DNA of 48,574 nt from Thermoplasmata archaeon (GTDB lineage: Archaea; Thermoplasmatota; E2; DHVEG-1), in the NCBI GenBank assembly GCA_020054495.1, contig JAHWGK010000019.1:1-48574 (forward strand), written 5' to 3'. Both the position numbers and the translations under genes were made by a program. Of this stretch, positions 1-9,800 are shown piece by piece. The first letter of the stretch is position 1. Every line of letters starts with the position of its first letter. The notes beneath the pieces were generated by a model. It was not told the DNA's origin. It saw only the letters and a program-made list of their open reading frames with translations, and did no database searches.

Positions 1-1
1 C

Positions 2-85
2 ATTGAAAAAATGCAAATGAAAATTAAGGGATTCTTATCAGGGCATGATTTCAATCTTAATCCTTCCAATTACTTATATCGCTGA
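2..85 (+). CDS. possible 3' end of an unidentified upstream gene (partial)
   Basis: One frame is open from the window edge to a TGA at 83-85 (27 codons). It could be the C-terminus of the gene that precedes the ribosomal operon, but the stretch is short and I do not recognise it. The following 170 bases are very AT-rich and look non-coding. Confidence 0.2.
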   Translation: MEKMQMKIKGFLSGHDFNLNPSNYLYR

Positions 86-207
86 CTAAAAATTTGCTTT
101 TTGACAAAATGTCATTTATCAAAAAAATGTAAAAAAAAGCAAATTATAGTTATAATTATTTGACTTTAGAATAATATTAATCTTTTTGGAATAAATTAAG
201 CATAAGC

Positions 208-216
208 ATTTAAATA
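208..216 (+). promoter_or_regulatory. TATA box of the rps12-rps7-EF-2 operon
   Basis: ATTTAAATA lies about 43 bases before the rps12 ATG at 259. That spacing leaves a short leader, which contains a GGTGA ribosome binding site at 251-255. This is the best archaeal promoter match in the region before the operon. Confidence 0.5.
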
Positions 217-258
217 TTAAAAGTGCATACAGCGTTACTCTTATCTAATAGGTGAAAC

Positions 259-690
259 ATGGGTAAAGGATTAAACGCTGCAAGAAAACTCAAAAAAAGT
301 AGAAAAAAACAGCTTTGGAATGATAGATACTACAAAAAAAGAGTTTTACACTTAAAAGAAAAAGCAGATCCGCTTGAGGGAACAGCTCAAGCTAGAGGAA
401 TTGTTATAGAAAAAGTAGGAATTGAAGCAAAACAGCCTAATTCTGCTATTCGTAAATGTATTAAAGTACAACTTATCAAAAACGGTAGGCAAATCACAGC
501 ATTTGCACCTGGAGATAATGCAATTAGTTTTATTGATGAGCATGATGAAGTAATGGTTGAAGGTATTGGTGGCAGGATGGGAAGAAGTTTCGGTGATATC
601 CCTGGTGTTCGTTTTAAGGTTATAAAGGTTAATGACGTTTCGCTCAGGGAAATGATTAAAGGTAAAATTGAGAAACCAATGAGACGATAA
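259..690 (+). CDS. rps12: ribosomal protein S12 (uS12)
   Basis: This is small-subunit protein uS12, which sits at the decoding centre. The 143-residue length and the basic N-terminus are typical of the archaeal/eukaryotic form. The conserved PNSAIRKC segment and the [20 protein letters not shown] core are present. The start is supported by GGTGA at 251-255 and a promoter just upstream. It is the first gene of a three-gene translation operon with S7 two bases downstream, an arrangement conserved in archaea. Identification is secure. Confidence 0.98.
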   Translation: MGKGLNAARKLKKSRKKQLWNDRYYKKRVLHLKEKADPLEGTAQARGIVIEKVGIEAKQPNSAIRKCIKVQLIKNGRQITAFAPGDNAISFIDEHDEVMVEGIGGRMGRSFGDIPGVRFKVIKVNDVSLREMIKGKIEKPMRR

Positions 691-692
691 AC

Positions 693-1286
693 ATGACTGC
701 TAAAAAAACCGAAGGATTACATACTAATTTTTTTCCTGTGCTTGCAAAACATGATATAAGTAGTGTCAAAATTGAGGACAAGGGACTTGAGAAATACATT
801 AATCTAGATACTGAAAACATCTACATTGGTGGTGTTTATTCTAATAAACTTTTTGCAAAATCTAAAACGCCTCTGGTTGAACGTTTAATCAATAATATGA
901 TGAGAACTGAGCAATATACTGGGAAAAAAATTAAGGCATATAAGGTCGTAAAAGCTACTTTTGAAATAATTGACAAAAAAACTAAGTCTAATCCTATGCA
1001 GGTATTTATCGATGCTGTTCAGAATGCTGCCCCAAAAGAAGAAACAACTAGATTACGTTTCGGCGGTATATCAGTTCCTAAAGCAGTTGACATCGCCCCT
1101 CAGAGACGTTTGGATATTGCTCTTCGCAATATCTGCAAAGGATCTGTTGCTGCAAGTCATAAAAATAAAAAGAGTGTGGAGGCTTGTCTTGCTGATGAGC
1201 TTATAAAGGCGTCTAAAAACGATGTGGCTTCTTTTGCAGTTGCAAAGAAAAACGATGCAGAACGTGTTGCTAAATCAGCTCGATAA
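693..1286 (+). CDS. rps7: ribosomal protein S7 (uS7)
   Basis: This is uS7, the 30S head protein that contacts mRNA near the exit channel and organises the 3' domain of 16S rRNA. The 197-residue length is typical of archaeal S7. The internal APKEETTRLRFGGISVPKAV segment and the later AxxPQRRLDIALRNI stretch are diagnostic. It starts two bases after the S12 stop, so translation is probably coupled. EF-2 follows after about 40 bases. Confidence 0.98.
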   Translation: MTAKKTEGLHTNFFPVLAKHDISSVKIEDKGLEKYINLDTENIYIGGVYSNKLFAKSKTPLVERLINNMMRTEQYTGKKIKAYKVVKATFEIIDKKTKSNPMQVFIDAVQNAAPKEETTRLRFGGISVPKAVDIAPQRRLDIALRNICKGSVAASHKNKKSVEACLADELIKASKNDVASFAVAKKNDAERVAKSAR

Positions 1287-1328
1287 AAATAATGGATTTA
1301 TATTTAATAGGTAAATAAGGTGTCTAGA

Positions 1329-3527
1329 ATGGGAAAGAAAGAAGATAATATCAAGAAAGCAAAAAACTTAATGAACAAATTAAATTATATTCGTAACATT
1401 GGTATCGCTGCACACATAGATCATGGAAAAACAACTTTGTCAGATAACCTTCTTGCCGGTTGTGGTATGATGAGTGAGGACCTTGCAGGCAAGCAGCTTG
1501 TTCTTGATTATGATGAACAAGAACAAGATAGAGGTATCACAATAAATACAGCTTCTGCATCGATGGTGCATGAATTTGAAGGTAGTGAGTACCTTATTAA
1601 TCTTCTTGATACCCCCGGTCATGTTGATTTTGGTGGTGATGTTACTCGTGCTATGCGTGCTGTCGACGGATGTATAGTATTAGTTTGTGCTGTTGAAGGC
1701 GCTATGCCTCAAACAGAAACAGTTATACGACAGGCACTCCGTGAAAAAGTAAAACCAATTTTGTTTATTAACAAGGTTGACCGTTTAATCAATGAACTAC
1801 GTGTAACCCCTGAGGAAATGCAGCAACGTTTTGTCAAAATAATCGCAAAATTCAATGAGCTGTTAAACCGGGTGGTCCCTGAGGAATTTAAAGGTAAATG
1901 GGATGTTAAAGTAGAAGATGGTAGTGTAGCTTTTGGCTCTGCTTACTACAACTGGGCTACTTCAGCACCATATATGAAAAAATCAGGACTTAGTTTTAAG
2001 GACATTTATAATTATTGTAATAACAATGATCAAAAAACGCTTGCAAAAAAATCAACTATCCATGAAGTTTTATTGGACATGGTTATTGATCATCTTCCAC
2101 CCCCGATAGAAGCTCAGAAATATAGGATACCTCACATATGGAAAGGGGATCAAGATAGTGAACTTGGAAAAAACATGATTAATACCAGGGAGAGTGGGCC
2201 TTTAGCATTGATGATTACAAAGATTATTATGGATCCGCATGCTGGAGAAGTTGCTGTAGGACGGATGTATAGCGGAAAAATTGAACGAGGACAAGAGGTT
2301 TATGTTGCTGGAATGCCTAAGGTCAATCGGGTGCAACAGGTAAATCTTATGGTTGGAGCTGACAGAATTCCAGTTGATTATGTCAGTGCAGGAAATATTG
2401 TTGCTGTAACAGGTATAAGAGATGCAATCGCAGGTAGTACTGTTACAGGTGATTCCGATGCTGAACCATTTGAACGAATAGTACACGTCTCTGAACCAGT
2501 AGTAACAGTTGCCGTTGAAGCGAAAAACATGAAGGATCTGCCTAAGTTAATTGAAGTTCTTAGAAGTATATCAAAAGCAGACCCAAGTATACAAGTTGAT
2601 ATCAATCAAGAGACCGGCGAAAACCTGATATCTGGCATGGGAGAGCTTCATCTCGAAATTACTGATTACAGAATTAGAAATGAGTATGGAGTTGACATTG
2701 TCACTTCAGAACCTATTGTGGTTTATAGAGAATCAGTTGCGAAAAAAAGCACGCAGAAATTCGAAGGTAAATCACCTAATAAACATAACCGTTTCTACAT
2801 AGAAGTCGAACCACTACCCAAAAATATTGTTAAAGCACTATACGACAATGAGATACCACAGAATATTAAAAAACATAAAAACGACGTAATTAAAAAACTA
2901 CAGGAACTTGGAATGACCAAAGATATCGCAAAAGGTGTCTTTAGTATTCAAGGATTAAATATTATCGCGGATATAACTAAGGGAATTCAGTATCTATTTG
3001 AAACAAGAGAACTAATAAAAGAAGCATTTAGCGGGGTCATGAAGAGTGGACCAACAGCAAATGAGCCCTGCCAAGGACTTCTAATAAGACTTGTTGATGC
3101 AAAACTTCATGAGGATGCTATTCATAGAGGACCAGCTCAGGTTATACCTGCAGTGAGAAATGCAATATATGGTTCAATAACCAGTTCTGATCCAATTATT
3201 CTTGAACCTATGCAAAAGGTTTTTATAAGTACACCACAAGAACTCATGGGAGACGCATCAAAAGAGTTGAATCAACGGAGAGCAGTTGTTCGAGATATGA
3301 TTAACGATAAAGACATGGTCAATATTGATGCGAAAGCACCAGTTGCAGAAATGTTTGGATTTGCCTCAGCAATTCGATCAGCAACAGGCGGAAGAGTTCT
3401 TTGGAACACAGAAAACCTAGGTTTTGAACCTCTACCAAGACAACTCCAACCTGAAATCGTAAAACAGGTACGAGAAAGAAAAGGTTTAAAGCCTGAACCA
3501 AATCCAGCTGGTTACTACATGGATTAA
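1329..3527 (+). CDS. fusA: translation elongation factor EF-2
   Basis: This GTPase drives ribosomal translocation. The G1 motif AHIDHGKTT lies near residue 20, followed by DTPGHVDF and NKVDR. Domain IV carries LHEDAIHRGPAQ, whose second histidine (about residue 599) is the diphthamide site of archaeal and eukaryotic EF-2. The frame is open from a GTG at 1320, but I prefer the ATG at 1329. AAGGTG at 1317-1322 is then a well-spaced ribosome binding site, and the protein begins MGKKED, as in other archaeal EF-2. The 732-residue length is normal for the family. Confidence 0.97.
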   Translation: MGKKEDNIKKAKNLMNKLNYIRNIGIAAHIDHGKTTLSDNLLAGCGMMSEDLAGKQLVLDYDEQEQDRGITINTASASMVHEFEGSEYLINLLDTPGHVDFGGDVTRAMRAVDGCIVLVCAVEGAMPQTETVIRQALREKVKPILFINKVDRLINELRVTPEEMQQRFVKIIAKFNELLNRVVPEEFKGKWDVKVEDGSVAFGSAYYNWATSAPYMKKSGLSFKDIYNYCNNNDQKTLAKKSTIHEVLLDMVIDHLPPPIEAQKYRIPHIWKGDQDSELGKNMINTRESGPLALMITKIIMDPHAGEVAVGRMYSGKIERGQEVYVAGMPKVNRVQQVNLMVGADRIPVDYVSAGNIVAVTGIRDAIAGSTVTGDSDAEPFERIVHVSEPVVTVAVEAKNMKDLPKLIEVLRSISKADPSIQVDINQETGENLISGMGELHLEITDYRIRNEYGVDIVTSEPIVVYRESVAKKSTQKFEGKSPNKHNRFYIEVEPLPKNIVKALYDNEIPQNIKKHKNDVIKKLQELGMTKDIAKGVFSIQGLNIIADITKGIQYLFETRELIKEAFSGVMKSGPTANEPCQGLLIRLVDAKLHEDAIHRGPAQVIPAVRNAIYGSITSSDPIILEPMQKVFISTPQELMGDASKELNQRRAVVRDMINDKDMVNIDAKAPVAEMFGFASAIRSATGGRVLWNTENLGFEPLPRQLQPEIVKQVRERKGLKPEPNPAGYYMD

Positions 3528-3560
3528 GTCTAACTTTTTAATAATTATTTTTTTATTGTA

Positions 3561-3582
3561 AAGGAGTCGGAAATGACTCCTT
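3561..3582 (+). terminator. hairpin after the EF-2 gene
   Basis: A perfect 8-bp inverted repeat (AAGGAGTC / GACTCCTT) with a 6-base loop lies 34 bases after the EF-2 stop. A T-rich run precedes it (3534-3555) and a short GGTTTTATT follows. Archaeal termination depends mainly on T-tracts, so the upstream T-run may be the functional part. Confidence 0.4.
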
Positions 3583-3712
3583 CTGGTTTTATTGCTTGAA
3601 ATGTTAATAAAGATTGGTTAGCAGTAATAAAACAATAATGATATAGCGGGGTAAGTAAAAAATTTGAAAAATATTATAATGAAAATACTGTTACCTCATT
3701 TTGAGATGTACT

Positions 3713-4063
3713 ATGGATAGAGGAAATATTCCCATAAGTAAAAATTATGAACTTGAATACCGCTATTTTGATAGAGACCTAAATCACAAGTATTTCAACA
3801 GAAGATTTGAAATATATGTACTTGAAAAGAAAGCACTAAGAAAAAACTATGTTTTACATATGGATAACACTGATACTCGTCAAATGGCACCTAACGTTTT
3901 TAAAGCATCAACAGGCAGAAAAAAATATGATTTTGGTGTAACAACCTTGAACTGGAATGATATTAAAACTAAATTTACTGACTATATTGTTGCGGAGCTG
4001 GGTGAACAACAAAGAGAGAATGTTAAAAAAGCTATTGGTAAACTCTCATCTCCTAAATTATAA
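3713..4063 (+). CDS. small unknown protein, convergent with mcm
   Basis: I do not recognise this roughly 116-residue protein. It is charged and soluble-looking, rich in Lys, Arg, Tyr and Asn, with no signal peptide or membrane segment. The frame is open from a TTG at 3701. The ATG at 3713 is the more likely start, since TGAGATG lies just upstream, although the spacing is tight. An AT-rich TATA-like stretch is at 3668-3680. Its stop overlaps the mcm stop on the other strand by six bases, so the two genes are convergent and abut exactly. A gene is likely because the frame fills the interval between the EF-2 terminator and mcm. Confidence 0.6.
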   Translation: MDRGNIPISKNYELEYRYFDRDLNHKYFNRRFEIYVLEKKALRKNYVLHMDNTDTRQMAPNVFKASTGRKKYDFGVTTLNWNDIKTKFTDYIVAELGEQQRENVKKAIGKLSSPKL

Positions 4064-6166
4064 ATTTGCTATCTTGTATTTTCCATGTACCGGTTCGTAT
4101 ATCTGACCGTTACGTTTTAGTCTGTCCAATGCATCTTCAACCTTACTAGATTCAAGACCCTCAATCTCAGATTCTCTAACTATGTCTCCTCGCAATGCGT
4201 TACCATCTTTTGCTTCATTACATAATCTTTGGATAATGTCCATAATTATACGCATTCTATCATGTTGACTGTGGCTGATACCTGTTGCTATTATGTCAAT
4301 ATCAAATTTGCCAGTCTCTCTATCCATACCTACCCGTCTTAAATATTGATCGACAATATAAATTGCTCTTTTTGCATCCTCCTCGGTTACCTCCTGACTA
4401 AGTCTCATTTTTGCACTTGCTTCTGCTAATCTTACAAATGCTTCAAGCTGTCTTGGAGTGAATGTAACAGATTCCTCAGATGAATTTCTAAAGTCTACAT
4501 AATAGTTTTTTAACATTTCAAGTGCATTATCATTCATAACAGGAAAGATGTTCCTCTTGGCATATGCCACATACTTACGGAAAAACTCAGGAGTAAATGT
4601 TGGCATAACAATCTTCATCAAACTCTCCTGTTCCTTTTTTGTATGTTTAGATTTTTTTAATTTTGAAATTTGTTCAGATACCTCTCCAGCTTTGTGAGTG
4701 AGTAAAATATGTGTTGCAAGATCAGTGTCTTTTGTACGGTTAGGCTTATCAATTATAGAAAAAATTAGATCAAAACGAGAGATAAGAGCAGGGGGCATGT
4801 TAATTTGTTCATGTATAGGCAGAAATTCATCAAACCTCCCAAGTTTTGGATTAGCAGCCGCAAGAACTGCACATCTTGACTTAAGTGTTGCATTGATTCC
4901 TGCTTTTGCAACTGAGATTTCTTGCTGTTCCATAGCTTGATGAATTGCACTTCTATCTGTTTCTTCCATCTTGTCAATTTCATCGATACAGGCAACACCC
5001 ATATCAGCAAGGACTAGAGCTCCTGCCTCAAGTGTCCAATGGCCCTCAGCAAATTCATCTCGAACAGCAGCAGCCGTTAGACCAGCCGCAGTTGAAGCTT
5101 TTCCTGAAGCATAAACACTCCTAGGAGCAAGCTTTGACATGTATGTAAGCATCTGAGATTTTGCAGTACCTGGATCACCAACAAATAATGCATGAATATC
5201 ACCTCTGATACGAGTACCATCAGGCATTTCCTTTGCTAGACCTCCAAATAACTGTAAAATCATAGCTTCTTTTTCAACATTTAATCCAAAGATTGTAGGT
5301 GAAAAACTTTCTCTCATTTTAATATAAAGATCAGGGTCTTTGCTTACCGTAATTATTTCCTGTTCATCTTCAGGAGTAACGTCTATTTCTTCAAATGCTA
5401 GTTCCTGACTTTCTATACTAATTGCCTCCATAGTTTTATCAAATGAGGTAAGACGAAAAGTTCCTCTTCTTCTCTGCATTGAGTGTAAAATACCATTTAC
5501 AATTACTCTATCCCCCGGTGCAATCTCGCCTACAAGATCATCTTCAAGATAGACGCCGATTCTTTCAGGTTGAGCACCACCACGTAGACCTTCAGGATTT
5601 TCTTGAATTTCAATTTTTTGAGAATCTATAAAACTTGATAGGTTTGCTAAAAGTTTAAAAGAAGAAACCCTGCCACAACCACCTTGATCCTCAAAACATT
5701 CAGAGGGCTCTTTTAGAATATCTTCGTCCTGTTCAATCCTAACAACAGCTCCACATTTTTGACATTGAAAAGAACCAACCTGAAGTTTAGGTCGGACCTC
5801 TGTTCTCTTCTTAACAAGACCCTCTATCGCAGCCAATTTTCCGAGATGATTGGCACGAATTTTTCTAATTAAAATTTTATTTGTATCCGGAATATTAGTA
5901 ACTCTAAAATGAAGTTGAAGTTTATTTTCAGAAGCGGCATCAATGTTTTTCAGTGCTTCTTCAGCATTATACAATGCTTTATATGGCTGATTAAGAAGTA
6001 ATTCAGCAAGTTTCGGATCCGCCTTATCTATATCCCAATAGTCAACGTATAAACTCCGTTTCTCAGGGTATTCAAGAGCAACATTTTCGATATCTGATTT
6101 ACAATATTCTTCAAAGAATTTCTGCCACTGCGATACTAAACTCTCATCCTTTAACAGTTTTACCAT
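4058..6166 (-). CDS. mcm: replicative helicase MCM
   Basis: This is the archaeal homohexameric 3'-5' replicative helicase, 702 residues long. An N-terminal domain contains a zinc finger (CQKCG near residue 135, then a CxxxxxGGC cluster). The AAA+ core has Walker A GDPGTAKSQ at about residue 330, a Walker B region ending in CIDEIDKM, and the sensor/arginine-finger stretch PPALISRFDLIF. A C-terminal winged helix ends at the stop. No intein interrupts the Walker A region. The start has a strong GGGGGA upstream. The SRP RNA gene and the PolD large subunit lie directly upstream on the same strand, which makes a replication-rich neighbourhood. Confidence 0.97.
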   Translation of the reverse strand: MVKLLKDESLVSQWQKFFEEYCKSDIENVALEYPEKRSLYVDYWDIDKADPKLAELLLNQPYKALYNAEEALKNIDAASENKLQLHFRVTNIPDTNKILIRKIRANHLGKLAAIEGLVKKRTEVRPKLQVGSFQCQKCGAVVRIEQDEDILKEPSECFEDQGGCGRVSSFKLLANLSSFIDSQKIEIQENPEGLRGGAQPERIGVYLEDDLVGEIAPGDRVIVNGILHSMQRRRGTFRLTSFDKTMEAISIESQELAFEEIDVTPEDEQEIITVSKDPDLYIKMRESFSPTIFGLNVEKEAMILQLFGGLAKEMPDGTRIRGDIHALFVGDPGTAKSQMLTYMSKLAPRSVYASGKASTAAGLTAAAVRDEFAEGHWTLEAGALVLADMGVACIDEIDKMEETDRSAIHQAMEQQEISVAKAGINATLKSRCAVLAAANPKLGRFDEFLPIHEQINMPPALISRFDLIFSIIDKPNRTKDTDLATHILLTHKAGEVSEQISKLKKSKHTKKEQESLMKIVMPTFTPEFFRKYVAYAKRNIFPVMNDNALEMLKNYYVDFRNSSEESVTFTPRQLEAFVRLAEASAKMRLSQEVTEEDAKRAIYIVDQYLRRVGMDRETGKFDIDIIATGISHSQHDRMRIIMDIIQRLCNEAKDGNALRGDIVRESEIEGLESSKVEDALDRLKRNGQIYEPVHGKYKIANL

Positions 6167-6221
6167 ATGAATTCCCCCAAATTCGGAAATGTGAAATACA
6201 TGCTATGTCTATTAAATTTTT

Positions 6222-6548
6222 AGCGGGTGTAGAAGGTTCGTGAGTGGGTGCACGTTTCATCTACTGACTGCCCATCTGCATTCTTGACCCCGTTAACCCT
6301 TTGAGCACCAGCAGTTTGCGGTAAGGTTGCTCACTTCCGTGCCTCACCCGGTACCCGCAGCTAAGATATACATATGACCTTCCAATCATATGTGATTATC
6401 ACCTCTGATCCCATAGGACAAGGTTTCATCGTCAACAAACGGATCAATAAACGCTCGTTACATCGCCTCTTGGTTTCGACCCCGGCATAAAGACGATTTC
6501 CGGTTACAGGGAACGCCTATCTCCCCAGTCTATTCTACACCTATCGCC
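6222..6548 (-). ncRNA. ffs: signal recognition particle 7S RNA
   Basis: This GC-richer island stands out in an AT-rich genome and has no open frame. On the minus strand the ends pair: GGTGTAGAA near 6533-6542 matches TTCTACACC near 6226-6234, forming the long closing helix of archaeal SRP RNA. The Alu-domain UGUAAC signature is at 6503-6508. The S-domain helix 8 is visible as GGCACGGAAGTGAGCA, with its GGAA tetraloop at 6335-6338. Its length of about 327 nt fits archaeal 7S RNA, which binds SRP19 and SRP54 to target secretory proteins. The exact ends are approximate to a few bases. Confidence 0.92.
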
Positions 6549-6557
6549 AATTTATTT

Positions 6558-6812
6558 TTACAGTGATCTTCGCATGATTATGAATAGATTTCTGATGAAT
6601 TGAAAGAAAATCAAAGACATAGCAATCGCGATTATACCTATATCTAATGTAATATATCGCCAAATTTCGCCACCGTTTTCACCGTAATTTATACAATGAG
6701 TCATGAGGTAATATAACATAATTGCTACAATAAAAAACAAAACTATGTTAATGTAAAGTGACCATTTGTACCAGGTTTTTTTGCTCATTTGACGAATCAC
6801 ATCATCTACCAT
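6558..6812 (-). CDS. small two-helix membrane protein
   Basis: This 84-residue protein has two hydrophobic segments (about residues 19-40 and 52-75) separated by a short loop, with basic ends. I do not recognise a family. The ATG is preceded by GGAGATGAT, a very good ribosome binding site, so it is likely translated. It sits between the PolD large subunit (64 bases upstream) and the SRP RNA (nine bases downstream) on the same strand. The SRP RNA may therefore be transcribed through or processed from a shared transcript. Confidence 0.65.
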   Translation of the reverse strand: MVDDVIRQMSKKTWYKWSLYINIVLFFIVAIMLYYLMTHCINYGENGGEIWRYITLDIGIIAIAMSLIFFQFIRNLFIIMRRSL

Positions 6813-6876
6813 TAAATCATCTCCTTATTAACAAAGCAAATGATGAATAGATATATGAAGGTTATGTTTTAAATTA

Positions 6877-9800
6877 TTACAGAAAATCAGTTAATTTAGT
6901 AGTTTTAGCCTTATCACTCATAAATAAAGAGTCAATAGATTTCTCGACTAAAGTAATTCTCTGTCTAGCGTAAGGTGATATATTATATCTCTGAGCTATT
7001 TCTTTTGATATTTCTAGATATTTTTTAACTGATTTTTCATGAACTGTAAGAGTTAATTTTCCACTACATTTGAGACACACTCCTTTAAGGGGAGGTCTCC
7101 GATATGTAATATTACATGATGGGCAACGGACAGATTGTTTGCTAAATGCTCTCATATTACCAAGTATATCTGGTAAAAAATGTCTTTCTATGACCCTGTA
7201 TGCAACATTAGCTTCATCCACTGCCCTAATCTTCGCTGCAAGGTTAAGCTGTGCATTCATTTTATCCATCATTGTCTTTAAAGCCTTATAGTTAGATCTC
7301 TTTGGACCTTCAGAAATATCAACTGTATCGTGAGTAAATCCAAACTTTTCATATTGCAATTCACTTCCAAGTCTTGAGGACGCAAGACCCATAACAGATT
7401 CTAACTCTTTTGAATGTTCATGACGAAGAGTAGATTCATAAAATTCAAGTGGATACTGTGCAAGAGTATCAACATTATGGGCTTCTTTATCAACCTCAGA
7501 TGGATCAATACGGATTGTAAGAATAAGAGGTAAATCCATTTTACCACCACGTTTATCAGGAATATATGAGTGAGAGAAGTTTAGCAGTGCATCCATTAGA
7601 AGCATTAGGCCATCCTCGTCACCATCGCAGTTTCTTCTCTTAGCTGCATGATAAAAAGGATGTGCGAAACATACTTGAGCCGCAGTAAAACCAATAATTC
7701 TTGAAAGGGAACCTGCAGAAGTATGAGGGGCAAGACCTACCGTAAGGTGCCCTGTTAAATCCTCAAGTTTTCGTATATTATAGAAACGTTTTAATCCATA
7801 AAACTTGACTAGAAGATCATCAACAAATTTTGAAACTTGAGCGAAATATTCTGCACCAGCTTTAGAAATTATTACATCCTGTACTTTCAACTCACAGATC
7901 TGATCAGCACTCTCAAGGTCATTTCCGATATAATCCTTTGTATAACCTAGTTCTTTTAATCTATTTACAGTAACTCCGATTTCTTTTGGTTTGAAATGTG
8001 TAAGTGGGGCATCAGTCATATCAAATCTTATCGTTCCATCTTTGAAAACATACACATTATGCTTAGCTCTTAAAATTCCTTTCTCCAATGGTTCAGGGGT
8101 TTTATGTTTTGATATAGTTCCAATAACGCCTTTTATTGTTTCTGGGAGGGTTCTTTCTTTTATGTTTTTTTGAGCAAGTTTTAGCTCCTCTGCCAGATTT
8201 ATCTCACGAACCTCAATTCTACCGGTACCAATCTCAGTATGTTCCCCGCAAGTACAAAAAAGCCTATGTGTCTTCTTTTTGCATTTAGGACACATTCTGA
8301 CTCCAGTCTCAACCTCGATTTTTCCTAAATCGGCAGCATTTTTGATAAGACGTTGATTACCACCAAAATTTCCTATTGGAAACAAAACATGAGGTGGAGG
8401 TCTCATCTTTCTTGCTGCTGCTTTTTCTGGTCTACCCATCCGAGTACCAATACGAAACGGTGCACGTGATCTAACTGTGAGACCTGCAAGTTTCGAGACT
8501 ATAGAAACAGTATCCTCTTTGCTTTTCAGATTTTTTAATATTTTATATCTATCTGTCTCGGCAATTATATTTCCTTTAATATCTAAACCACAGCATCTGA
8601 TAATAGGATATGAAAATCTGTCCAAAATGAAATTTTGTTCTCTTTGATTATGAAGAGCACCAAGCTCAATGAGAATTCTTTTAATTTCATCATCTTTAGG
8701 AAAGATAAGTGTTGAATCACTAGTAATTTTCCCATATTCTTTTATATATTTTGAAAGAAAAGCTAAATCCTCCACATTTATATCATGCCAAAAAAGGTTG
8801 TAATATGGGTGTAATGGGACATCATACTTAGTTGATATCTGTAATGCATCTTGATAAGAAGGTTGTTTTAGATTAAGTTCCCTACCAAATTCTTCGTTGA
8901 TTTTTTTATTGGTTTTTTTTTCTGCTTCAAGAACTTCTGAGAATGAGTATTTTTTTGGTAAACAATCTAGTTTTTTCTGGAGATCTTGAATCCACCACTC
9001 GTACACATAACTAGAATCAGGAAGCAATGAATTGTTTTCGATAAACTCTCCAAAGGGGATGAGAATCTCACCAAGATCAATTATTTTTTTGATTTCGCTT
9101 TTTTTTTTTATTGATTTTACATCATTAATTTGAATTAAATCTCCGTTTTTTAGTAATACAATAGGACCTTCGATACTGGAACATGGTGTACCAATGGTCC
9201 CTTTTCCAGGGCGCTCTGTTTTAAGTTGTGTTCCAACTGCAATAAAATTATCAAGAATTTTCATAGAAGCAGGGTTTATTGCAGTAGATGCTAGCCCTCC
9301 TGTTCGAGCTCGGCCATATCGTAATCGAAAACCACCATTTCTAGATGGATGGGAAAAAACAGGCCTTCCAGCAATAACCTCTCCAATATATTTTGTTGAA
9401 GGAAGAATCTCAGGAACTTTTTTATCTTTTTTATCTTCAAGACCATTATCCTTATTTACAAAAATGTCTAGAAAATCCCAACCCTTAAGTTTTAATTTTT
9501 TAACGTGTTTTAATATTTTAGGAGCTTTTAGGCAAAGACCTTCTGCTATTACAAGGCAAGCGCCGCCTCTTAATCGATTTGTACTAACTCTTGGCAGATC
9601 CCTGTATCCTGTAACTTCTTCATCTTCGGTTCCTTCTCCAGTTATACATATTGGACAGCTTCTAGTTATCCTATCTATTTCATCAACTGAAGGTGTATAC
9701 TGTAAATGTTGTACTCTTTTATAAAGAGGGATTTCTTCTTTATATCGCTCTATTTCTCCTTCGGTTGGTTTATATTTTTTAATACCCCTCTCCCTTCTAA

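Noticed and set aside
6167-6557. Protein-coding gene between mcm and the small membrane protein
   Set aside because: No open frame of useful length; base composition and pairing identify SRP RNA instead.
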